Assembly: GCA_041627475.1 (NCBI GenBank)
Contig: JBFKQZ010000027.1
Coordinates: 1-19,413, forward strand
Length of the DNA stretch: 19,413 nt
From: JBFGFG01 sp041627475
GTDB lineage: Bacteria > Actinomycetota > Nitriliruptoria > Nitriliruptorales > Nitriliruptoraceae
Direction of reading: 5' to 3'
A program made the translations under genes and the position numbers. Below are positions 15,017-19,413 of this stretch, piece by piece. The notes beneath the pieces are model-generated. The model was not told where the DNA came from. It did no database searches and saw only the letters and a program-made list of their open reading frames with translations. Each line of letters begins with the position of its first letter. Within the stretch, counting starts at the first letter, position 1.

Positions 15017-15837
15017 CGCCACGGGAGTGCGCTGATCCGGTCCTGCTCGCGGGCGACCTCGCCGAGACGGCCGTGGCGGCGACCGAGCGCGTAGGTCCCG
15101 GCAGCGAGTCCGGCTGCGCCGACGGCGGCGGTCGTGACCGCCACGACCTTCTTGCGGCGGCGTGCGAACACCACGATGGGCCAGCCCCGCTGGTGGGCGA
15201 CCGCCTCCAGCGGGGAGTCGGGGTTGACCGCGACGGGGTGGCCGACCATCTCGAGCATCGGCAGGTCCGAGGCCGAGTCGGAGTAGCAGTAGCTCAGACG
15301 CAGGTCGTACCCACGACTGGCGGCGATCTTCTCGATGATGATGCGCTTGCCGTCGCCGTAGCAGAAGGGCCCGTCGAGCTGCCCCGTGTAGACGCCCTCG
15401 ACGGCCTCGGCGCGCGTGCCGATCCCGCCCTCCATGCCGAGCGCCCGGGCGAGGGGTTCGACGACCTCGACCGGCGAGGCCGAGATGATGTAGCAGTCGC
15501 GCCCGGCCTCGTGGTGCATCTCGATGAGGCCCTTGGACTCGGGCCGGACCTTGGCGAGCACGCGCGGCACGATCTCCTCGTTGAGGGCGAGCATGTCGTC
15601 CTGACGGAGCCCGGCGACGGCGTTGAGGATGCGGTCCCGCGTCGTCTCGGACTTCTCGTCGCTGGCCCCGGCGAGCCGGAACGTGAAGGCACCCCAGGCG
15701 TCGCGCAGCAGCACCTCGGTCGGGATGAGCTTGTTGCGCCAGGCGACGATCCCGAAGTCGACCGCTGACGACCCGCTGATCAGGGTCCGGTCGAGGTCGA
15801 AGAACGCAGCGCCGCGCGAGGTCTCCAGCGTCGTCAC
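15013..15837 (-). CDS. HAD-IB family phosphatase (SerB-like) with C-terminal membrane segment
   Basis: A 274-residue haloacid-dehalogenase hydrolase of subclass IB. Motif I is FFDLDRTL (Asp14 nucleophile, Asp16 acid). Motif II is IISASP, motif III includes GKRIIIEKIA, and motif IV is YSDSASDLPMLE. A hydrophobic stretch near residues 235-255 (VVAVTTAAVGAAGLAAGTY) followed by RRHGR suggests a membrane-anchored tail. Related actinobacterial proteins are annotated as phosphoserine phosphatase-like, and some relatives act on phospholipid intermediates; the substrate here is unknown. GTG 15837 has GGGAGG 5 nt upstream; GTG 15840 is too close to that site. It is the first gene of the HAD-Fic pair and diverges from rlpA. 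Confidence 0.9.
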   Translation of the reverse strand: MTTLETSRGAAFFDLDRTLISGSSAVDFGIVAWRNKLIPTEVLLRDAWGAFTFRLAGASDEKSETTRDRILNAVAGLRQDDMLALNEEIVPRVLAKVRPESKGLIEMHHEAGRDCYIISASPVEVVEPLARALGMEGGIGTRAEAVEGVYTGQLDGPFCYGDGKRIIIEKIAASRGYDLRLSYCYSDSASDLPMLEMVGHPVAVNPDSPLEAVAHQRGWPIVVFARRRKKVVAVTTAAVGAAGLAAGTYALGRRHGRLGEVAREQDRISALPWR

Positions 15838-15934
15838 CACTGCCTCCCGGGTAGTCGTGGGGCCACGGAGGCTACTGCGCGCCATTCGCACGACCCGGCG
15901 GTGGGGGGTTGACCGTCGGTCCTGATGTGCGAAA

Positions 15935-15954
15935 CTTGTGAACACATGCACAAG
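15935..15954. promoter_or_regulatory. CTTGTG/CACAAG inverted repeat between the phosphatase and rlpA genes
   Basis: Six-base arms at 15935-15940 and 15949-15954 with an 8-bp spacer lie in the least GC-rich part of the 325-bp divergent gap, 98 bp from the phosphatase start and 37 bp before the rlpA -35 box. It is operator-like in position. The arms are short, so chance is possible. Confidence 0.3.
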
Positions 15955-15990
15955 CGCACCTCCCGGATGCCCCCAATCTGCTTGCTGGAG

Positions 15991-16018
15991 TTGACAAAGC
16001 GCTTGCCCTAGTTAGCAT
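15991..16018 (+). promoter_or_regulatory. Sigma-A-type promoter for rlpA
   Basis: TTGACA at 15991-15996 is a perfect -35 box. TAGCAT at 16013-16018 follows after 16 bp and matches TAnnAT. An 8-bp palindrome AAGCGCTT sits in the spacer and could be an operator. Transcription would start near 16025, leaving a leader of about 140 nt with a CGCCC/GGGCG hairpin. I looked for ydaO (c-di-AMP) riboswitch motifs, known upstream of such genes, and did not see them. Confidence 0.65.
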
Positions 16019-16162
16019 GTGAGGTAGCACCGCCTTTCTCGCCCCTCCGGGCGCTGCGGCTCGTCCACAGTCGACGTGCACGCCGACCAGGTGCTCCAGC
16101 CCCTCCCAGAGGCCCAACGCCTCCTTGTGCTGGTCCCCCCTGCCCCCGAAGAACGGTTCTCC

Positions 16163-16747
16163 GTGCGCACCCCCCTGCGCCGCACGATCGCGCTGATCGG
16201 CCTGACGGCCGCCGTGGTCGTGTCAGGTTCCATCGCGGCTGCCGACGGCACCGCTGTCCAGGACATCACCGACCAGGCGCTGGCGACCGCCCCCGCCGCC
16301 ACCGACCTCGCCGTCACGGACCTCGCGGTCTCCGGCGAGCTCCGCCCCGGCCTCGACGCCGCCGCGGTTGCCGAGATCCGCGCAGCCGCCCTCGAGGCCC
16401 CCTCCGACACCACCGCGCCGCGCGCGCGGACAGCACCCGACCGCGGTGACCGCACCGCTGAGGAGCCCGGCCTCGTCTGGCGCGCCTCCTGGTACGGGCC
16501 CAAGTTCCACGGGCGTACGACCGCGAACGGCGAGACGTACGACCAGTGGGGCATGACGGCCGCCCACAAGACCCTGCCCTTCGGGACGATGCTGCGTGTG
16601 ACCAACGTCGACAACGGTCGCAGCGTCGTCGTCCGGATCAACGACCGCGGCCCGTTCATCCCGGGTCGTGACCTCGACCTCAGCCGCGCTGCGGCCGAGG
16701 AGCTCGGGTTCGGCGGCGTCGCCACCGTGCGGGTCGTCCAGCTCTAG
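16163..16747 (+). CDS. rlpA: RlpA-like secreted double-psi beta-barrel protein
   Basis: A 194-residue exported protein. A signal peptide is clear (RTPLRR, then a hydrophobic core at about 8-24, then AAADG). A variable linker (30-100) precedes a complete RlpA-like double-psi beta barrel at 104-193: ASWYGPKFHG, TANGE, TAAHKTLPFGT, VVVRINDRGPF with Asp161, and GRDLDLSRAAAEELG. Gram-negative RlpA cleaves denuded peptidoglycan; here the domain probably acts in wall remodelling. There is no lipobox and no SPOR domain. The start is uncertain: GTG 16163 gives a standard signal peptide but has only weak Shine-Dalgarno matches, while GTG 16076 would add 29 residues before it. It has its own promoter and terminator. 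Confidence 0.88.
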   Translation: MRTPLRRTIALIGLTAAVVVSGSIAAADGTAVQDITDQALATAPAATDLAVTDLAVSGELRPGLDAAAVAEIRAAALEAPSDTTAPRARTAPDRGDRTAEEPGLVWRASWYGPKFHGRTTANGETYDQWGMTAAHKTLPFGTMLRVTNVDNGRSVVVRINDRGPFIPGRDLDLSRAAAEELGFGGVATVRVVQL

Positions 16748-16773
16748 CACCGCTCGCAGCCGACACACATGAG

Positions 16774-16799
16774 CGACGGGGTCCCGAGGGACCCCGTCG
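16774..16799 (+). terminator. Strong hairpin terminator after rlpA
   Basis: CGACGGGGTCC pairs perfectly with GGACCCCGTCG around a CGAG loop, 26 bp after the rlpA stop, followed by TCTCGTTC. The stem is 11 bp. The U-tract is weak, as expected in high-GC actinobacteria. Confidence 0.82.
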
Positions 16800-16949
16800 T
16801 CTCGTTCCCGGACCGTGCCAGTGGGGTGGCGCGGGCCGGTGTTGGTGGGCGTCCGAGACGTCGGCCGGTTCCCTTCCCCGTGGAGCCGATCGAGCCTGCG
16901 GTCGCCGCGCGAGGCACCGTACGGAGCGGCTCCGTCGCCGCCAACTCCG

Positions 16950-17004
16950 TTGTCCACACCCCCTGTGGACAAGCCGTGATCCAGTGTTGACATGCTGTGG
17001 ACAA
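16950..17004. other. Cluster of three perfect DnaA boxes
   Basis: TTGTCCACA, the actinobacterial DnaA box consensus, occurs at 16950-16958 on the plus strand and at 16964-16972 and 16996-17004 on the minus strand. The first two face each other across five C residues, forming a perfect dyad. Weaker matches follow near 17104 and 17130. The cluster lies in the 464-bp gap between rlpA and the metallopeptidase gene. No dnaA, dnaN, rpmH or AT-rich unwinding element is nearby, so a titration or regulatory site is more likely than oriC. A TTGACA at 16987-16992 lies between boxes but has no good -10 partner. Confidence 0.75.
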
Positions 17005-17211
17005 CGGACATGAACGGCAGGTTTCGGCCGTCTGACGGCCCGAAGGCCCCGGTTCTTCGACGGGGCTGACCTGCACGAACACGTCACCGGGCAATGCACA
17101 AGCTGTGGAAAGCCTGTGAGTTCCCGGGTGTGGACATGGTTGCGCGGTGGCCGCTCGGCGCGTTCGTCACAGCCGCAGGGCACCCTGCGTCGCGAGGACG
17201 GAGGAGGCGGC

Positions 17212-17832
17212 GTGCGCCGGTCGCAGGAGGGCCCGTCCGGCACCCATGGCGGTGCCGGTCCACGGGTCGAGGTCGTGCGGTCGCCGTCGCGCGTGCGCTC
17301 CTCGAGCGCGCGGGTCCAGGACGGCCGCGTCGTGCTGCGTCTGCCGGCACACCTGTCGGCCGCCGCCGCTGCACGGACCCGTGACGACCTGCTGCGCCGG
17401 CTGCACGAGCGGGCCACGGCACCGCCGCCGACCTGCGAGCTGCCCGCCCGCGTGCCGCGCCGCGCCACCCGGGCGCGCCCGGGTGCGCGAGGGGACCGCG
17501 ACCTCGTCGCCCGGGCCGACGCCGTCGCCGCACGCTGGCTGCCCGACCACGACGTGCGGCCCGCCTCCGTGCGCTGGTCCCACCGGATGACGACCCGCTG
17601 GGCGTCCATCACCCTGCCGGACCGCCGCGTCCGGGTGTCGCACCGGCTCGCGGACGCCCCCGACGTCGTGCTCGACGTGCTGCTCCTCCACGAGCTCGCG
17701 CACGTCGTGCAGGGCGGGCACGGGCGGGCCTTCCGCGCCCTCGCCGACCGGCACCCGGCGCGGCCCGCCGTCGACGCGTGGCTCGCCCGACGCACGCAGG
17801 AGGAGCTGCGCGACGCCCTCGGCCTCGGCTGA
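17212..17832 (+). CDS. YgjP/DUF45-type M48-like zinc metallopeptidase
   Basis: A 206-residue protein with a C-terminal metallopeptidase domain of the YgjP/DUF45 type. The zinc site is LLLHELAHVVQGGHGRAF: His160, Glu161 and His164 of HExxH plus His170 of the downstream HGxxF. The preceding RWSHRMTTRWAS (121-132) matches the family's R-M-x-x-R-W-G-S element. The first ~100 residues are Arg/Ala-rich and poorly conserved. No signal peptide or membrane span is seen. GTG 17212 is chosen because GGAGGAGG lies a few bases upstream; an in-frame start at 17116 lacks a binding site. The natural substrate of this family is unknown. Confidence 0.87.
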   Translation: MRRSQEGPSGTHGGAGPRVEVVRSPSRVRSSSARVQDGRVVLRLPAHLSAAAAARTRDDLLRRLHERATAPPPTCELPARVPRRATRARPGARGDRDLVARADAVAARWLPDHDVRPASVRWSHRMTTRWASITLPDRRVRVSHRLADAPDVVLDVLLLHELAHVVQGGHGRAFRALADRHPARPAVDAWLARRTQEELRDALGLG

Positions 17833-17980
17833 CGTCGGCGGCTTCCGTCCTTCGAGGATCCGCCGGCGTGGCGACGAAGTGACCGATCCAGATCGCGCGC
17901 CGACGACCTCCGTCGTCATCTGCTCAGATGTGGCGGTCCTCGCGCGTCGCCAGCGCTCCCGCGGAAGCGTTCGGCACCCC

Positions 17981-18054
17981 GAAGTGTGCGTCCGCGCACA
18001 CTTCTCTCGCTCGTGCCGCCCACCGTCCCCAAAGTGCGCTCATACGCACACTTC
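17981..18054. repeat. Two tandem hairpins with GAAGTGTGCG-type arms
   Basis: The first is perfect: GAAGTGTGCG (17981-17990), loop TCCG, complement at 17995-18004. The second (18031-18054) has AAAGTGCG against CGCACACTTC, with a bulge. The outer arms of the two can also pair with each other. They lie 149 bp past the metallopeptidase stop, in a convergent intergenic region. They may be bidirectional terminators or a REP-like dispersed element; similar AAGTG/CACTT hairpins occur in other actinobacteria as far as I recall. Confidence 0.6.
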
Positions 18055-18130
18055 GGCACGCGGCAGAACGCCCGGTCCAGTCAGACCTGGCACCCGTCAC
18101 GTCGTGGCGGATCTGAGCTCGGGCGCCGCC

Positions 18131-18231
18131 CCGCTGTGACGTGAGACCCGCACCGCTGCGTGGCTGGCGTCGCAGCCTGCTTGAGCCTGTGACGCGAAGG
18201 CAGCAGTTCTGCGGTCCTGGCGTCACAGCGG
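18131..18231. repeat. Long-range inverted repeat (11-bp arms)
   Basis: CCGCTGTGACG at 18131-18141 and CGTCACAGCGG at 18221-18231 are perfect complements enclosing 79 bp. Inside are ACCGC/GCGGT arms and two similar direct segments beginning CTGCG and ending TGGCGTC. This could fold as a branched RNA of about 100 nt on either strand. No open frame here looks protein-coding. A noncoding RNA or a REP/MITE-like remnant is possible. Confidence 0.45.
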
Positions 18232-18248
18232 CTTTGGTCCGCTGACCA

Positions 18249-18301
18249 GTATCGCCCGATACAGACTGCCTTCGTGACCGCTCGTCGTGAGCGATACAGA
18301 C
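18249..18301. promoter_or_regulatory. GTATCG/CGATAC dyad plus a second CGATACAGAC
   Basis: GTATCG (18249-18254), a CC spacer and CGATAC (18257-18262) form a near-continuous dyad. The 10-mer CGATACAGAC at 18257-18266 recurs at 18292-18301, 35 bp later. This looks like an operator with an extra half-site, but it sits between convergent genes, 68 bp beyond the stop of the minus-strand gene. The rest of 17833-18368 shows no gene I can support. Confidence 0.35.
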
Positions 18302-18368
18302 CAGCCACTCGCGGCTATCCCCAATCACCACCGCTGACTGCCGAACTCGGTCTCGGTTGGCGTCGGCG

Positions 18369-19413
18369 TCAGCCCTCGGCGTCGTCGCCCGCGTCGTCGC
18401 CCTGGTCGTCGCGCTCCTCGCGCGCGGCCGCGATGCGGTCGTCGGCGCTGTCCTCGACCGGTGCCTCCCCGAGCCCGTCGAGCAGCGCCGCTGGGTCGTC
18501 GGGGACGTCGCTGCCGCCGTGGACCCGGGCGAGCCACGCCTCGGGGTCGCGGAGCTCGTCGAGGTCCGGGAGGTTCTCCGGGTGGCCGATCGCCTCGTGG
18601 AGGGCCCGGTCGCCGAGCTCGGCCGTGACGGCCGCCACGAAGTCGTCACCGAGCGACGGGTCGTCGTGGGTGATGTCGAGACCGAGCAGCGTGGCCAGCA
18701 GCTGGTCACCGTCGGCGCGGGTCGCCCGGCGCCGACGAAGCACCTCCTCGATACGGGCGCGCCCGGGCAGCCGGTCGGCCGCCGCGCGCTCCACCTCGCG
18801 TCGGGTCCAGGCACCGACGAGTGCGGTGACGCCCTGGATGCGGGCGAGGACGCGCTCCTGCTCGGGTGTGGGCGTCAGGTGCAGGCCCGCGGCGGACTGC
18901 ATCGCCTGCTGCAGCTGCTCGGGGTCGGAGGGATCGACGCCGTGGAGCAGCTCCTCGGTCATGCGCCGCAGCTGGTCCGCGTCGACCTCGGTCCCCGCGG
19001 CGAAGGTCGCGACGAGGTCGTGGACATGGCCCTCCAGCCACGTCACGGCGTGGAACAGTCGCCGGTTGGCGGCCTCGTGCAGCGCGAGCACGATGAGCAC
19101 CTCGGTCTCGTCGAGGTCCCAGTCACCGAACGTCGCGGCGATGTTGGGCGCGACGAAGAGCGCGGTGGAGCGGGGGCCGGTCGGTATCCCGAGTTCGGTG
19201 CCGTGCAGCAGGTTTCCCGCGAGCTCACCGAGCACCTGGCCCGCCTGGAGCCCGGCGAGCGTCGCGCCCACTGGTCGCAGCAGCTGGCCCGGGTCGAGGC
19301 CCCCGAGCATCCCCGCCAGCGGTCCGAGGCCCATCGCGTCGAGGTCGACCTCGTCGAGCTGCTGCCGGGCGAGATCGGCCATCGTCTCGGTCGAGGCGGC
19401 CGCGACCGGCTCG
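18369..19413 (-). CDS. Zincin-like metallopeptidase family protein (TIGR03624/DUF2342-type), 5' end cut off
   Basis: At least 347 codons; the frame is open to the window edge, and family members have about 100 more N-terminal residues, so Met at 19382 is probably internal. Matching features in order are a Gly-rich GGMLGGLDPGQLL type segment, GQVLGELAGNLLHGTELGIP, FVAPNIAATFG, ALHEAANRRLFHAVTWL, and a C-terminal LRRRRATRADGDQLLATLLGLDI. The segment at about 19065-19079 reads HEAAN, not HExxH, so the second zinc His is absent and proteolytic activity is doubtful; the TIGR03624 branch often departs from HExxH. The tail is Asp/Glu-rich. No signal peptide can be judged. Function is unknown. Confidence 0.82.
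   Translation of the reverse strand, partial: EPVAAASTETMADLARQQLDEVDLDAMGLGPLAGMLGGLDPGQLLRPVGATLAGLQAGQVLGELAGNLLHGTELGIPTGPRSTALFVAPNIAATFGDWDLDETEVLIVLALHEAANRRLFHAVTWLEGHVHDLVATFAAGTEVDADQLRRMTEELLHGVDPSDPEQLQQAMQSAAGLHLTPTPEQERVLARIQGVTALVGAWTRREVERAAADRLPGRARIEEVLRRRRATRADGDQLLATLLGLDITHDDPSLGDDFVAAVTAELGDRALHEAIGHPENLPDLDELRDPEAWLARVHGGSDVPDDPAALLDGLGEAPVEDSADDRIAAAREERDDQGDDAGDDAEG

Noticed and set aside
16025..16162. ydaO-type c-di-AMP riboswitch before rlpA
   Set aside because: The conserved ydaO sequence elements are not visible in the leader.
16950..17004. Chromosomal oriC
   Set aside because: Only three strong boxes, no AT-rich unwinding region, and no dnaA, dnaN, parAB or rpmH nearby. 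Kept as a DnaA-box cluster only.

Overview
The window is very GC-rich with strong third-position G/C bias, uses many GTG starts, and carries families typical of Actinomycetota: DUF2332, a DUF4916-type Nudix protein, a TIGR03624-type zincin, an LAxTG (sortase E-type) surface protein and an RlpA-like protein. I read it as chromosomal DNA of a high-GC actinobacterium; the genus cannot be fixed from what I can see. I found no rRNA, tRNA, CRISPR array, transposase or phage gene. Seventeen protein genes are called; one runs off the right edge.

Left part (1-7660): a minus-strand pair (DUF4916 Nudix-like, then DUF2332, joined by an ATGA overlap) diverges from a GNAT acetyltransferase. A patatin-like lipase (-) and a Sir2-family deacylase (+) diverge from a 60-bp gap centred on a perfect 14-bp palindrome. 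The sirtuin gene overlaps a small histidine-kinase-like protein that has lost its ATP-binding motifs. Next come a large secreted protein ending in LADTG plus a membrane anchor, a Dabb-family protein (-), and an AlaX-type tRNA editing protein (+).

Middle part (7660-10880): the most unusual region. Two ~513-bp imperfect direct repeats, 2.5 kb apart, bracket an ECF sigma factor gene and an overlapping gene for a single-pass membrane protein with three Ig-like extracellular modules, a probable sigma/anti-sigma or sensor pair. Each repeat begins with a terminator-like hairpin, contains 84-nt and 67-nt blocks that are identical between copies and rich in stem-loops, and ends in five CACAGG-type elements spaced exactly 11 bp apart that resemble weak DnaA boxes. 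The second copy precedes a thioredoxin/DUF255 (YyaL-like) gene and its downstream alpha/beta hydrolase gene.

Right part (12960-19413): alpha/beta hydrolase (+), a Fic-family protein with an altered active-site motif (-) translationally coupled to a HAD-IB phosphatase (-), a divergent promoter and rlpA (+) with a strong terminator, then a noncoding stretch with three perfect TTGTCCACA DnaA boxes in 55 bp. A YgjP/DUF45-type metallopeptidase (+) follows, then a 536-bp convergent intergenic region full of inverted repeats, and finally a 5'-truncated zincin-like protein (-). Most genes look like housekeeping or accessory enzymes without one shared pathway. The linking theme is cis-acting DNA or RNA structure: the duplicated repeat with its phased array, and the separate DnaA-box cluster.
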